Shown: piece after piece, positions 35,150 through 44,950 of the stretch
Numbering within the stretch: position 1 is the first letter of the stretch
Layout of the letters: each line of letters opens with the position of its first letter
Assembly: GCF_013359945.1 (NCBI RefSeq)
Contig: NZ_JABWCS010000214.1
Location: forward strand, 62,001-126,000
Direction: 5' to 3'
Length of the DNA: 64,000 bases
From: Paenibacillus agri
GTDB lineage: Bacteria; Bacillota; Bacilli; Paenibacillales; Paenibacillaceae
Notes under the pieces: generated by a model
Told to the model about the DNA's origin: nothing
The model's input: the letters and a program-made list of their open reading frames with translations, nothing else
The model's database searches: none
Position numbers and translations under genes: made by a program

Positions 35150-35293
35150 ATGCGAGATTTTTCGTGGAAGTATTTTGCAATGACTGGAGATGTCGATGCT
35201 TATCTGCTGTATAGGGAAGCTGCAGGTTCACTCCCCGAGAGCGGACCTGTAACGGCGGAGGAAGAGCAGGTCTATGATGAAGAAGCGCAATAG
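35150..35293 (+). CDS. yqzL: YqzL family small protein
   Basis: A 47-aa protein beginning MRDFSWKYFAMTGDVDAYLLY and ending in an acidic tail (EEEQVYDEEAQ). It matches the YqzL family in size, in the core pattern F.W..F..TGdVD.YLL.(K/R)E, and in location: B. subtilis yqzL also lies between era and recO. AAAGGA lies 9 nt upstream. The function of YqzL is unknown. Easily missed by gene finders because of its length. Confidence 0.85.
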   Translation: MRDFSWKYFAMTGDVDAYLLYREAAGSLPESGPVTAEEEQVYDEEAQ

Positions 35294-35329
35294 GGACTGG
35301 TTGCTTGCCGAATGGTTGGGGGAAGAGGC

Positions 35330-36085
35330 ATGCTACACAGGGTGGAAGGGATCGTCATCCGCAGCATGGACTACGGCGAAGGGAACGCGATCATTACGCT
35401 TTGCACCGAGAACGCGGGCAAAGTAGGTGTGCTCGTACGCGGTGCCAAGAAGGTTAGAAGCCGCCATGCTGCACTGATTCAGCTGTTTACAGTTGGAGAA
35501 TTTGTTTTTTTCAGAAATAACGGAGGACTGGGTACGCTGAACTCGGGTGAGATTACGCAATCTCATCATCCACTGCGTGAAGATTTAATCAAAGCTGCCT
35601 ACGCTTCCTATGCCTGCGAGCTGCTGGACCGTGTGCTGCATGATGAAGAAACCGGAAGCTTCTGGTTTCGCCAATTGACGGCCTGCCTGAATGCGCTGGA
35701 AGAAGATAAGGAACCCGGTGTGATCATCAATATTTTCGAAATGAAGCTTCTACAGGCAGCAGGATATGCTCCGGAACTGGATGCATGTGTCATCTGCGGC
35801 TCGCAAAAACCTGATGATCAGCTTCTGATCAGTCCCCGCCTCGGCGGGGTACTGTGCCGTAGCTGCAAGCATCAGGATCCTCCGGCACTGGCGATTTCAC
35901 CCCGGGCGCTGAAGCTGCTGCGGTTGTTCGCGGCGCTGGATCTGACCCGGCTTGGCAATGTGGACGTGAAGGAAGGTACCCGTCTGGAACTGAAGAAGAT
36001 CATGCGATCCTTTATGGATGTGCAGCTTGGGCTGCGGCTGAAATCGCAGAACTTTCTGGACCAGCTGGATAAATACGAGATTTGA
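35330..36085 (+). CDS. recO: DNA repair protein RecO
   Basis: A recombination mediator of 251 aa that, with RecR, loads RecA on SSB-coated DNA and anneals strands. The N-terminal OB fold (MLHRVEGIVIRSMDYGEGNAI) is followed by a helical region and a C4 zinc motif CVIC...CRSC (about 148-176). I start at ATG 35330 after GGGGGAAGAGG; a GTG-type extension of six residues includes the ribosome-binding site and is rejected. The stop codon lies inside the -35 hexamer of the glyQS promoter. Confidence 0.94.
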   Translation: MLHRVEGIVIRSMDYGEGNAIITLCTENAGKVGVLVRGAKKVRSRHAALIQLFTVGEFVFFRNNGGLGTLNSGEITQSHHPLREDLIKAAYASYACELLDRVLHDEETGSFWFRQLTACLNALEEDKEPGVIINIFEMKLLQAAGYAPELDACVICGSQKPDDQLLISPRLGGVLCRSCKHQDPPALAISPRALKLLRLFAALDLTRLGNVDVKEGTRLELKKIMRSFMDVQLGLRLKSQNFLDQLDKYEI

Positions 36086-36110
36086 CGAATCCTGAAATTT
36101 CCGTTACTAT
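36082..36110 (+). promoter_or_regulatory. Promoter of the glyQS T-box operon
   Basis: The -35 TTGACG (36082-36087), 17 bp, -10 TACTAT (36105-36110). The -35 overlaps the recO stop. Transcription would start near 36117, ahead of the T-box leader. Confidence 0.7.
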
Positions 36111-36149
36111 AGTGGCAGTTTACTTTTATTAATTGTGGTCAGCCGTATT

Positions 36150-36427
36150 GGCTCCGCTAAGGAGAACGTGCAGCGATCGGGAAAGTAATGGACAGTATTG
36201 CCGTATCAGCGAGCCGGGGGCAGTGGAAGCCTGGCAGGGCAAAGTTCATGAACATGGCACCCGGGAGTACGGAAACGGCACCAAGCGAAAAGTGGATTCG
36301 TCACCCTGTTATTGGCATTTTTATTACCAGTTATGGGACGGATCAAGTAGGGTGGAACCGCGGGAGAACATGTTAAGCTCTCGTCCCTATGTCTGTTTAT
36401 CAGGCATGGGGGCGGGAGCTTTTTGAC
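36150..36427 (+). promoter_or_regulatory. T-box riboswitch (tRNA-Gly) controlling glyQS
   Basis: A T-box leader that senses uncharged tRNA-Gly. The Stem I elements GGGAAAGTAATGGACAG and AGCGAGCC lie near 36179-36220. The diagnostic T-box AGGGTGGAACCGCGGG is at 36348-36363, and a terminator stem GCTCTCGTCCC...GGGGGCGGGAGC-TTTTT at about 36376-36425. A GGC triplet in AACATGGCACC (36256-36258) is a plausible glycine specifier; a second GGC at 36277-36279 is an alternative. When uncharged tRNA pairs with the TGG bulge, the antiterminator should form and glyQS be made. About 115 bp with no clear structure follow before glyQ. Confidence 0.9.
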
Positions 36428-36544
36428 CTGTGGCCGGCCGGGGAGTCTCCCGGTGCGCTGCAAGAATAGAGAAGAGCCGCCTCCATCGCAAGGCCTAAAG
36501 AAGGCATCAGGCAGAAAAAACTTGTAAGCGAAGGAGTCGGTAGC

Positions 36545-37432
36545 ATGAACTTTCAGCAGATGATTTTGACGCTGCAGCAGTTTTGGGCAGCACACAACTG
36601 TATTATCGTCCAGCCGTACGATACGGAAAAAGGAGCGGGTACGATGAACCCGATGACCTTTTTGCGTTCACTGGGGCCAGAGCCGTGGAAGGTAGCTTAT
36701 GTAGAGCCTTCACGTCGTCCATCGGACGGACGTTACGGGGAGAACCCTAACCGTTTGTACCAGCATCACCAGTTCCAGGTGATTATTAAGCCATCCCCGG
36801 ACAATATCCAGGAGATTTATCTGGAGAGTCTGAAGGCGCTTGGCGTAGACCCGCTTCTGCATGACATTCGTTTTGTAGAAGACAACTGGGAGAATCCTTC
36901 CCTGGGCTGCGCGGGGCTTGGCTGGGAAGTGTGGCTGGACGGGATGGAAATTACGCAGTTTACGTACTTCCAGCAAGTGGGCGGTATCGAGACCCATCCG
37001 GTAGCTGTTGAAATCACTTATGGTATGGAACGTCTCGCCTCCTATATTCAGGAGAAGGAAAATGTATTCGACCTGGAGTGGGTGGACGGAATCAGCTACG
37101 GAGATGTGTTCCATCAGCCAGAAGTGGAGCATTCCACATATACCTTTGAAGTTTCCGATGTCAAAATGTTGTTTACACTTTTCAATACGTATGAAGAAGA
37201 AGCACGCAGAGCGATGGAGAACCATCTGGTGTTCCCGGCTTACGACTATGTGTTGAAATGCTCCCATACCTTTAACCTGCTTGATGCACGGGGAGCTATC
37301 AGTGTAACGGAGCGGACCGGATTTATTACTAGAGTGCGTAATTTGGCTCGTACGGTGGCCGCGACTTATGTGGAGGAACGCGAGAAGCTGGGCTTCCCGC
37401 TGCTGAAGAAAGAAGGTGCTGACCGTGGCTAA
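36545..37432 (+). CDS. glyQ: Glycine--tRNA ligase alpha subunit
   Basis: The 295-aa catalytic alpha chain of the heterotetrameric class IIc GlyRS (alpha2beta2); it activates glycine and charges tRNA-Gly with the beta chain. It begins [19 protein letters not shown] and contains [19 protein letters not shown] and FRVIIKPSP-like family segments such as [19 protein letters not shown], with [18 protein letters not shown] in the active-site region. Start ATG after AAGGAG. Expression is set by the T-box just upstream. The stop overlaps the glyS start by 8 bases. Confidence 0.97.
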   Translation: MNFQQMILTLQQFWAAHNCIIVQPYDTEKGAGTMNPMTFLRSLGPEPWKVAYVEPSRRPSDGRYGENPNRLYQHHQFQVIIKPSPDNIQEIYLESLKALGVDPLLHDIRFVEDNWENPSLGCAGLGWEVWLDGMEITQFTYFQQVGGIETHPVAVEITYGMERLASYIQEKENVFDLEWVDGISYGDVFHQPEVEHSTYTFEVSDVKMLFTLFNTYEEEARRAMENHLVFPAYDYVLKCSHTFNLLDARGAISVTERTGFITRVRNLARTVAATYVEEREKLGFPLLKKEGADRG

Positions 37433-39500
37433 AGATATCTTGTTCGAAATCGGTCTGGAGGAAGTTCCGGCCCGGTTCATCCGTGCTGCGATGGAGCAGC
37501 TTGAAGACAGAATGTCCAAATGGCTGGAGTCTTCGCGTATTTCTCATAGCGGTGTTACTGCCTATGCAACACCTCGTCGTTTGGCTGTTCTGGTGAAAGA
37601 TGTTGCTGAGAAGCAGACTGATATCAGTGAAGAAGTCAAAGGCCCGTCACGTAAAATTGCCTTGGACGCCAGTGGTGAATGGAGCAAGGCTGCACTTGGT
37701 TTTGCCCGTAGTCAAGGAGTATCCCCAGAGCAGTTTACCTTTAAGGAACTGGCAGGCGTTGAATATATTTACGCTACTAAAAGCAGTGCCGGCGTAGAAA
37801 CATCCACACTGCTGGCACAAGGTCTGTTGGACATCGTTAATGCCATGACGTTCCCGAAAAATATGCGTTGGGGCAGCTATGACTTCAAGTTCGTACGTCC
37901 GATCCGCTGGCTGGTTGCCCTGTTCGGCAAGGATATTATTGACTTGGAGATCACGGGTGTCAAAGCCGGCAACAGTAGCCGTGGACATCGTTTCCTTGGA
38001 GGCGAGACTGTAATTGCCGAGCCTGCCGCTTATGTGGAGAGTCTGCGCTCACAGCATGTGCTGGCCGATGTGAAGGAACGGGAGAGCCTGATTCTTGATC
38101 AGATTCACAAGCTGGCTGCTGAGAAGAACTGGACCATCGCCATCAAAGAAGATTTGCTTGAAGAAGTGCTCTTCCTGGTAGAGACGCCAACGGTTCTGTT
38201 CGGCACCTTCGACCCAGCATTCCTGAATATTCCGCAGGACGTACTGATTACTTCGATGCGCGAGCATCAGCGGTATTTCCCTGTGCTTGATACAGAAGGC
38301 AAGCTGTTGCCGTTCTTCGTCACTGTCCGTAACGGAAACGCAGAATCACTGGACGTGATTGCGAAAGGGAACGAGAAAGTGCTTCGGGCCCGCTTGTCCG
38401 ATGCCAAGTTCTTCTACGAAGAGGATCAGAAGCTGCAAATCAGTGACGCGCTGGCCAAGCTGGAAAATATCGTGTATCACGAAGAAATGGGCAGTATCGG
38501 CGATAAAGTCCGCCGGATTCGCAAGATCGCGGATCTGCTGGCTGCCAAGCTGAATCTGCCTGCCAATACTGTCTCTGAGGTTAGCCGTACCGCTGATATT
38601 TGCAAATTCGATCTGGTTACCCAAATGGTCTATGAGTTCCCTGAGCTGCAAGGCACCATGGGTGAAGATTATGCACGTAAAGCTGGAGAATCAGAGACGG
38701 TTGCCAAGGCTATCTTTGAACACTATCAGCCGCGTTTCGCCGGAGATCAAGTTCCATCGACAGATGCAGGTGCGGTAGTCAGCATTGCGGATAAAATGGA
38801 TACTATTGTCGGCTGCTTCTCCATCGGCATCATTCCGACTGGTTCCCAGGATCCTTATGCTCTGCGCCGTCAGGCTGCAGGAATTGTGCAGATCGTGCTG
38901 GAGCGTCAGCTTCCGATCTCCTTGCAGGATATTTTTGCCGCTGCGACTGAAGTTCATGAAAATTCACGAAATCTGAAACATTCGGGTGAGGAACTGCGTA
39001 ATACTCTTTACGAGTTCTTTGGTCTACGCGTTAAACGACTGCTGTCCGACAATGTTCGTTATGATGTAGTGGATGCTGTCATTGCTGCTGGATTTGATGA
39101 TGTAGTGAATGTAGTTGCAAGAAGCCGGGCATTGATGGATGCAGTCGCCGGACAAGAGGATTTCAAGATTACTGTGGATTCCTTGACCCGGGTTAGCAAC
39201 CTTGCCGCCAAGGCAACGGAAGTTACTATCGATCCTGAATTGTTGGTTGAGGCAGCAGAGGCGAAGCTATATGAGACATGGCAGGCACTGCACACGCCTT
39301 ATCGTGAAGCTCTTGCAAGCAAGCACGCCGAAGAAGCGTTGACTATTCTTTCTGGCTTGAAGGATGATGTCACCGGATTCTTCGATTCCGTCATGGTTAT
39401 GGCAGAGGATGAGAAGGTGCGCGCTAACCGTCTGGCACTGCTGGCCGGCATTGATGCCGACTCGAAGATTTTTGCTGATTTCGGCAAGCTGGTTTGGTAA
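37425..39500 (+). CDS. glyS: Glycine--tRNA ligase beta subunit
   Basis: The 691-aa beta chain of GlyRS, which binds tRNA-Gly. It begins [18 protein letters not shown], typical of the family, contains [21 protein letters not shown] and an HD-like region, and ends in a DALR-type anticodon-binding domain (about 560-691). The start is GTG 37425, 8 nt after AGAAGG and inside the end of glyQ; an earlier GTG at 37416 abuts the ribosome-binding site. Only a weak downstream hairpin is visible (39581-39620). Confidence 0.96.
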   Translation: MAKDILFEIGLEEVPARFIRAAMEQLEDRMSKWLESSRISHSGVTAYATPRRLAVLVKDVAEKQTDISEEVKGPSRKIALDASGEWSKAALGFARSQGVSPEQFTFKELAGVEYIYATKSSAGVETSTLLAQGLLDIVNAMTFPKNMRWGSYDFKFVRPIRWLVALFGKDIIDLEITGVKAGNSSRGHRFLGGETVIAEPAAYVESLRSQHVLADVKERESLILDQIHKLAAEKNWTIAIKEDLLEEVLFLVETPTVLFGTFDPAFLNIPQDVLITSMREHQRYFPVLDTEGKLLPFFVTVRNGNAESLDVIAKGNEKVLRARLSDAKFFYEEDQKLQISDALAKLENIVYHEEMGSIGDKVRRIRKIADLLAAKLNLPANTVSEVSRTADICKFDLVTQMVYEFPELQGTMGEDYARKAGESETVAKAIFEHYQPRFAGDQVPSTDAGAVVSIADKMDTIVGCFSIGIIPTGSQDPYALRRQAAGIVQIVLERQLPISLQDIFAAATEVHENSRNLKHSGEELRNTLYEFFGLRVKRLLSDNVRYDVVDAVIAAGFDDVVNVVARSRALMDAVAGQEDFKITVDSLTRVSNLAAKATEVTIDPELLVEAAEAKLYETWQALHTPYREALASKHAEEALTILSGLKDDVTGFFDSVMVMAEDEKVRANRLALLAGIDADSKIFADFGKLVW

Positions 39501-39580
39501 ACCAGGCCCCTTCCTTTATTCCTGACGATAAAAAAGTTAAGTGTTTTATGGTATAGATTGATGGTTTAGGGTATAAATAT

Positions 39581-39632
39581 ACGGAACAGTGCCAAAGCGT
39601 CAGCTTGACAACTGTTCCGTATTTATGATTTT
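39581..39632 (+). terminator. Possible terminator after glyS
   Basis: ACGGAACAGT pairs perfectly with ACTGTTCCGT (10 bp) across a 20-nt loop, followed by ATTTATGATTTTG. The T-run is interrupted, so it may be only partly effective. It lies 80 bp after glyS and 130 bp before the next gene. Confidence 0.5.
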
Positions 39633-39760
39633 GCTAAAATGTCCGCTTACGTTTTATGATTCGAATTATAGATCTTCCAGAGGACAGCAAAACCGTTTCT
39701 TTTTGATAAAGAAGGATTTCATACCAGAAGCGCGTATATATATTACACGGGAAATTGGTG

Positions 39761-40240
39761 ATGAAGATGGAGAAGTCCCCGGGGAGAACAATCGTTGTAG
39801 ACGGAGATGCTTGTCCGGTCAAAAAAGAAATTGCAGCCGTAGGCCGCTCCTTTGGAATTCCGGTGGTTATGGTTTCTTCCTATGACCATGCGCTGAAGGG
39901 CGAAAAAGGAGTAACGGTCGTGCAGGTGGACCGGGGTGATCAGAGTGCCGACCTGTATATTGCCAATCATATTTCTGCAGGTGATGTGGTGCTGACGCAG
40001 GATTATGGACTGGCCGCACTGGCGCTGGGCAAACGCTGCAGTGTGCTGTCGTTTCGTGGCCAGGATTATAAGGATTCCACCATGGATTTCATGCTGGAAG
40101 GCAGGCATGCCAGGGCAGTGGAACGAAGGCGGGGGCATTATTCCAAAGGTCCAAAACCGATCACTGCCGAGGAGAAAAACTTTTTTCAACATAAACTGAC
40201 AAAACTTTTAACAATTTTGCAGGAGAATGTTCAGCTGTAG
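39761..40240 (+). CDS. YaiI/YqxD family protein (DUF188)
   Basis: A 159-aa protein of the UPF0178/YaiI family, with a predicted NYN/PIN-like nuclease fold but no known substrate. Motifs: IVVDGDACPVK (13-23), VDRGDQSADLYIANH, then VVLTQDYGLAALAL, giving the set of conserved acidic residues. The start is uncertain among TTG 39755, GTG 39758, ATG 39761 and ATG 39767; I chose 39761, about 8 nt after ACGGGA. It precedes dnaG, as yqxD does in B. subtilis. Earlier neighbours seen there (ccpN, yqfL) are not present. Confidence 0.85.
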   Translation: MKMEKSPGRTIVVDGDACPVKKEIAAVGRSFGIPVVMVSSYDHALKGEKGVTVVQVDRGDQSADLYIANHISAGDVVLTQDYGLAALALGKRCSVLSFRGQDYKDSTMDFMLEGRHARAVERRRGHYSKGPKPITAEEKNFFQHKLTKLLTILQENVQL

Positions 40241-40279
40241 CGAATTATATTTATTTGTTAAGAGATGAAGGTGGTTGAA

Positions 40280-42100
40280 ATGGCTAGCGGACAGGGAAGT
40301 ATCCCGGAAGAGGTCATCGAGAGCGTGCTGGCGCGCCATGATATTGTCGATACCGTCGGTAAAGTTGTCCAGTTGACCAAGCGGGGGAAATATTTATGGG
40401 GCCTCTGCCCGTTTCATTCGGAGAAAACCCCTTCCTTCACTGTCACTCCAGAGCGTGGAGTATTTCATTGTTTTAGCTGCGGTATGGGCGGAAATGCCAT
40501 CAAATTCAGGATGGAAATCGAAGGGTTATCCTTCCCCGAGGCAGTTAGAACGATGGCCGAAGAAAGTGACATTCCCCTTCCGGAAGGAAAAAGCGGGCTA
40601 TTATCTCCGCCAGACCCCGAACGGGACCGGCTGCTTCAAGCGTATGAATGGTCTGCGAAGTTTTATCATTTTCTGCTGAAGAATACGGAGCACGGCACTG
40701 CCGCCATGGAGTATTTAAGATCCCGGAATTTCAGCGATAAAATGATTGATCAGTTCCAGATCGGATATGCGCCGGACCGCTGGGATACGCTCCAGCAATT
40801 TTTAGAGAAGCGTCAATTTGATCTCGCCGAGATGGAGCGGGGCGGACTATTGTCCGTCAGAGGCGAGGGTAAGGGCTTCATCGACCGTTTTCGCGGCCGG
40901 ATTATGTTTCCGATTGCGAGCCGCACAGGCAAGGTGATTGCTTTTGCCGGAAGAATTCTGGGGGATGGCCAGCCGAAGTATCTGAATTCCCCGGACACGA
41001 AGCTGTTTAACAAAAGCAGGGTTCTGTACAATCTGCACCAGTCGAAAGCATCCATTCGCAAAACGCGGCAAATCGTTCTGTTAGAAGGATATGGGGATGT
41101 CATTTCAGCCTGGGAATCAGGTGTATTGAACGGCGTTGCTACTATGGGAACCTCGCTCACCGAGAATCATGTGGCAATGATGAAAAATCTGGCTGATGAG
41201 ATTGTGCTGTCGTATGATGGCGACCGGGCGGGACAAGCTGCGGCTATCAAGGCTATTCCGATGCTGGAGGAAGCGGGGTTCCGCGTGAAAGTTGCCGTGC
41301 TGCCCAGTGGACTGGACCCGGATGAATTTGTATCCCGTTATGGTGGGGATCGGTTCAGGGAACAGGTAATTGAGTCGGCGGTCTCATCCGTGAAATTTAA
41401 GCTTATATATCTGAAAAAAAACCATATACTCCTAGAGGAAGACGGTAAAATTGCTTACGTAAAAGAAGCACTTCAGATTATTGCATCCTTGCATTCCTCC
41501 ACGGAACGAGAAGTTTATTTGCGGGAAATCGCCTCCGAGCTTGAGCTGTCATATGATAGTTTAAAGCAGGATTGCAATTTACTCCGGGCATCGATGCAAA
41601 AAAACATCCCCGAAGGGGATAATAACGATAAAAGGTGGAATAATGGTAGGCATAAAAAAGGGCAAGTGCAGACACCAACGCTGCTACCCGCTTACCATGT
41701 CGCGGAACGGCGCCTGTTGTCCTTCATGATTCAGGACCCGGAAGCCGCCACATATGTGGGCGAACGCCTCGGAGAAGATTTCAACATCGATGATCATGCG
41801 GCAATTGCCGCTTATCTATACGCCTATTACGCTCAAGGAAAACCACCGGGAATCAGCCGGTTTCTCTCATCTCTTCAGGATGACCGTCTGGAAAAAGCGG
41901 CAACTGCTATTTCCATGATGGATACCCCTCCAGACTGGAATACACAGGTGCTGGACGACTACATCCGTGAAGTGCGGAAATACCCCCTGCAGCGCAGGAT
42001 GGAACAGAAGCGAGAAGAAATGATTCAGGCCGAAAAAACAGGTGACTTTTTGCGTGCGGCACAAATAGCAAGTGAGATTATAGCCCTAGAGAGACAATGA
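40280..42100 (+). CDS. dnaG: DNA primase DnaG
   Basis: A 606-aa bacterial primase that makes RNA primers at the fork. The N-terminal zinc ribbon has ligands C43, H46, C64 and C67 (CPFH...CFSC). The Toprim core has LLEGYGDVISAW and SYDGDRAG. The C-terminal helicase-binding domain is about 465-606. I start at ATG 40280 after GAAGGTGG; an ATG five codons upstream precedes that ribosome-binding site. Followed by sigA after 41 bp, the core of the macromolecular-synthesis operon, though rpsU is about 17 kb upstream here. Confidence 0.97.
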   Translation: MASGQGSIPEEVIESVLARHDIVDTVGKVVQLTKRGKYLWGLCPFHSEKTPSFTVTPERGVFHCFSCGMGGNAIKFRMEIEGLSFPEAVRTMAEESDIPLPEGKSGLLSPPDPERDRLLQAYEWSAKFYHFLLKNTEHGTAAMEYLRSRNFSDKMIDQFQIGYAPDRWDTLQQFLEKRQFDLAEMERGGLLSVRGEGKGFIDRFRGRIMFPIASRTGKVIAFAGRILGDGQPKYLNSPDTKLFNKSRVLYNLHQSKASIRKTRQIVLLEGYGDVISAWESGVLNGVATMGTSLTENHVAMMKNLADEIVLSYDGDRAGQAAAIKAIPMLEEAGFRVKVAVLPSGLDPDEFVSRYGGDRFREQVIESAVSSVKFKLIYLKKNHILLEEDGKIAYVKEALQIIASLHSSTEREVYLREIASELELSYDSLKQDCNLLRASMQKNIPEGDNNDKRWNNGRHKKGQVQTPTLLPAYHVAERRLLSFMIQDPEAATYVGERLGEDFNIDDHAAIAAYLYAYYAQGKPPGISRFLSSLQDDRLEKAATAISMMDTPPDWNTQVLDDYIREVRKYPLQRRMEQKREEMIQAEKTGDFLRAAQIASEIIALERQ

Positions 42101-42141
42101 AATGCCTGGCAGGATGTACCTAGGGAGGAGGGAGTCGAATT

Positions 42142-43275
42142 ATGGCGAACGATCAGCATACTGAACTCGAAGCGGAATTTACTTTGGATCAGGTTAAGGA
42201 TCAACTTATTGAACATGGCAAGAAAAGATCATCACTGAATTACAAAGATATCATGGAGAAATTGTCGCCGTTTGATCAAGACCCCGAGCAAATGGAAGAG
42301 TTCTATGAGCAGCTTAGCGATCTGGGGATTGAGGTTGTGAACGAGAATGACGAGGAGGTTACGACTCTTCGGCAAAGTGAGGACAATGAAGGCAGCGATA
42401 ATGACGACTTCAGCTTCGATGATGATCTGTCATTGCCTCCGGGCATCAAGATCAATGATCCTGTGCGGATGTATTTGAAAGAAATCGGCCGTGTTCCCCT
42501 GTTGTCGGCAGACGACGAAGTGGAGCTTGCTATGCGGATCAAGAACGGCGATGAAGAAGCCAAACGCCGTCTTGCAGAAGCGAACCTGCGGCTCGTAGTC
42601 AGCATTGCGAAGCGCTATGTGGGCCGTGGCATGCTGTTCCTGGATTTGATTCAGGAAGGTAACATGGGTCTGATCAAAGCGGTGGAGAAGTTCGACCATA
42701 ATAAAGGCTTCAAATTCAGTACGTATGCTACTTGGTGGATTCGTCAGGCGATTACCCGCGCGATTGCGGACCAAGCCAGAACGATTCGTATTCCGGTGCA
42801 CATGGTTGAAACAATTAATAAGCTGATCCGCGTCTCCCGTCAACTGTTGCAAGAGCTTGGACGTGAGCCTTCTCCGGAAGAAATTGCAGCAGAGATGGAA
42901 TTGACAGTAGAAAAGGTCAGAGAAATCATGAAGATTGCTCAAGAGCCGGTATCGCTGGAAACACCGATCGGTGAAGAGGATGATTCCCATCTGGGCGATT
43001 TCATTGAGGATCAGGAAGCGTTGGCCCCTGCGGATGCGGCGGCTTACGAATTGCTGAAGGAACAGCTGGAGGATGTGCTGGACACGCTCACCGAGCGTGA
43101 AGAGAACGTGCTTCGTCTGCGTTTCGGTCTGGATGATGGCCGGACGAGAACACTGGAGGAGGTTGGTAAGGTCTTCGGCGTAACCCGGGAACGGATCCGT
43201 CAGATCGAAGCCAAGGCGCTTAGAAAACTGCGTCATCCTAGCCGCAGTAAACGGCTGAAGGATTTCCTCGAATAG
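42142..43275 (+). CDS. sigA: RNA polymerase primary sigma factor SigA
   Basis: The housekeeping sigma-70 factor, 377 aa. Region 1.1 is acidic (about 1-85); region 1.2 is [17 protein letters not shown]. Region 2 runs from [17 protein letters not shown] to [17 protein letters not shown], with the -10 recognition helix, and region 4.2 is [20 protein letters not shown], with the -35 recognition helix. All are intact. Start ATG after GGGAGGAGGGAG. A terminator follows 14 bp after the stop. The TATAAT/TTGACA promoters in this window fit its expected specificity. Confidence 0.98.
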   Translation: MANDQHTELEAEFTLDQVKDQLIEHGKKRSSLNYKDIMEKLSPFDQDPEQMEEFYEQLSDLGIEVVNENDEEVTTLRQSEDNEGSDNDDFSFDDDLSLPPGIKINDPVRMYLKEIGRVPLLSADDEVELAMRIKNGDEEAKRRLAEANLRLVVSIAKRYVGRGMLFLDLIQEGNMGLIKAVEKFDHNKGFKFSTYATWWIRQAITRAIADQARTIRIPVHMVETINKLIRVSRQLLQELGREPSPEEIAAEMELTVEKVREIMKIAQEPVSLETPIGEEDDSHLGDFIEDQEALAPADAAAYELLKEQLEDVLDTLTEREENVLRLRFGLDDGRTRTLEEVGKVFGVTRERIRQIEAKALRKLRHPSRSKRLKDFLE

Positions 43276-43289
43276 GATGTATGAACTGG

Positions 43290-43327
43290 ACCTTCTGCTG
43301 CTCAGTGGCAGGAGGTTCTTTTCGTTT
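43290..43327 (+). terminator. Terminator after sigA
   Basis: ACCTTCTGCTGC pairs with GTGGCAGGAGGT (12 bp including three G-T pairs) across TCA, followed by TCTTTTCGTTT. It also shows that the frame running through this site upstream of the next gene is not coding. Confidence 0.7.
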
Positions 43328-43352
43328 AATGGGCGGAAAGAGGGATGAGCCG

Positions 43353-44177
43353 GTGAATTTGGAGAAACGCGACACGATCTTGAATGAAATTCAGTATTGG
43401 AGAAAGAGCCGATTGTTACCAGAGCAATATTGCGATTTCTTGACTAACCTGTATGACGACGAAAATGCGGTCAAGGACAGTAACCCCATCTCGCTGCAAA
43501 ATCTGCAGCAGGGCAGCATCAAGATATGGTTGTTTGGTTTTGGCATTATTTCCTTGTTTTTCTTGATTAGTATATATTTTAGCGTTTTTCCCTGGCCTTT
43601 GCAAATCGCAACCGCCCTGTCTGTCCTGATTGTTTGCTATGGATATGCAGCAATTTTCAGAAAGCGTAACCGAATGATCAGCCTGATGTTGACAGGAATT
43701 GGCAGTTTGTTGACCTTGGGATTCGGCTTGTGGCTCATTTCGCTGCATCATCTTGATCCAGACTTCTGGCAGCCGATTCTGATTGGAACCTGCGGTTTGC
43801 TCTGGTGTGTGCTTGGCTTTGTTCTTCGCATCGGGATATTGCAATATTGCGGTTATGCCTTCTGGGCGCTGCTGTATGCGGGCTTCTTCGGCGGGATGCG
43901 TCCGGATGCTTCAATGCTTGAGCTGGAACTGCTTTGGCTGCCGCTGTGTGTACTGATGGTCTGGCTGAGCTGGCTGCTGCATTACCGGGTGAGTGGAGTT
44001 GCCGGTGTGTATTTTGCAGTGGGAGCCACGCTCTGGCTTCTGCCGGAGCTGGATGCGCTTCTGCTGCGGCATGATTATCCGCAGTGGATTGCCTTCTTGC
44101 TGCTAGCGAAGATTGCTGCAGAACTGGCGTTGTTGTTTATTTTCCGAAAAAAATGGATTGCGTGGGTGGCTACATGA
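43353..44177 (+). CDS. Polytopic membrane protein (DUF2157-like)
   Basis: A 274-aa integral membrane protein. The N-terminal cytoplasmic part (NLEKRDTILNEIQYWRKSRLLPEQYCDFL) resembles the start of DUF2157 proteins, and about seven to eight membrane helices fill 55-265. No enzyme motif is visible. The start is GTG 43353, 8 nt after AAGAGGG; the frame extends 24 codons upstream but that part lies across the sigA terminator. The stop overlaps trmK (ATGA), so they are coupled. It takes the place of cytochrome c550 (cccA) seen after sigA in B. subtilis. Function unknown. Confidence 0.75.
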   Translation: MNLEKRDTILNEIQYWRKSRLLPEQYCDFLTNLYDDENAVKDSNPISLQNLQQGSIKIWLFGFGIISLFFLISIYFSVFPWPLQIATALSVLIVCYGYAAIFRKRNRMISLMLTGIGSLLTLGFGLWLISLHHLDPDFWQPILIGTCGLLWCVLGFVLRIGILQYCGYAFWALLYAGFFGGMRPDASMLELELLWLPLCVLMVWLSWLLHYRVSGVAGVYFAVGATLWLLPELDALLLRHDYPQWIAFLLLAKIAAELALLFIFRKKWIAWVAT

Positions 44178-44950
44178 ACAATACTAAATTATCTGAACGG
44201 CTTCAGCTGGTGCTGGAGCAGATTCCACAGGGCAGCCGGCTGGCCGATATTGGCTCCGATCATGCGCTGCTGCCTGTAGCAGCTATACAGAGCGGACGTG
44301 CCGTGTTTGCTGTCGCAGGAGAGGTTAATGAAGGACCTTTTGAAGCTGCACGCAGAGGTGTGGCTGAAGCTGGAAAAGGAAAAGTGATCTCGGTTCGCCG
44401 GGGAGATGGGCTGGAGGTACTGGAGCCGGGCGAGGTAGACAGTATCACTATCGCCGGTATGGGCGGATCGCTGATTGCGGCGATTCTTGACCGGGGACGG
44501 CAGCAAGGGAAGCTGGAAGGCGTGACGACCCTGTCGCTTCAACCGAATGTTGGCGAAGATAATCTTCGTCGTTGGTTGCTGGAGCATGGTTGGGTGCTTA
44601 CCGCTGAGCATATTTTGGAGGAAGACGGCAAGATCTACGAGATCCTGACCGCGGTGCCAGAAGCTACGGGGACTCACACTAATGATGAGGTGTACAGCGA
44701 TCTGAAGCTGGCGGGCGGCGAAGTCGTTTGCAGTAAAGATAGATTGATCCAGATGGGTCCTTGGCTGCTGCGGTCGCCGAATGATGTGTTTTTTGACAAG
44801 TGGCAGGGCGAGATCCGGAAGCTGGAAAGCATTCTTGCCTCGCTTTCTCGCTCCGAGCTAGCCTCGGCTGAGGACAAGCGGAGAGTCATTACAGGACAGA
44901 TCAAGGAAATCACGGAGGTGCTGGAATGCTTGCGAAAGGACAAACTGTAA
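44174..44950 (+). CDS. trmK: tRNA (adenine22-N1)-methyltransferase TrmK
   Basis: A 258-aa Rossmann methyltransferase that makes m1A22 in tRNA. The SAM motif ADIGSDHALLPV (24-35) and the catalytic-region motif TIAGMGGSLI (about 93-102) are present, followed by LQPNVGEDNLRRWLLEHGW; the C-terminal part is coiled coil, as in TrmK. I start at ATG 44174 overlapping the stop of the membrane protein gene; 30 upstream codons of open frame lie inside that gene. Overlaps nif3 by 25 bases. Confidence 0.93.
   Translation: MNNTKLSERLQLVLEQIPQGSRLADIGSDHALLPVAAIQSGRAVFAVAGEVNEGPFEAARRGVAEAGKGKVISVRRGDGLEVLEPGEVDSITIAGMGGSLIAAILDRGRQQGKLEGVTTLSLQPNVGEDNLRRWLLEHGWVLTAEHILEEDGKIYEILTAVPEATGTHTNDEVYSDLKLAGGEVVCSKDRLIQMGPWLLRSPNDVFFDKWQGEIRKLESILASLSRSELASAEDKRRVITGQIKEITEVLECLRKDKL

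Noticed and set aside
36133-36426. 97-codon frame across the T-box leader
   Set aside because: The sequence is a T-box riboswitch with conserved non-coding motifs and a terminator.
42430-43236. 268-codon frame antisense to sigA
   Set aside because: Shadow of a highly conserved gene; no start signal or domain.
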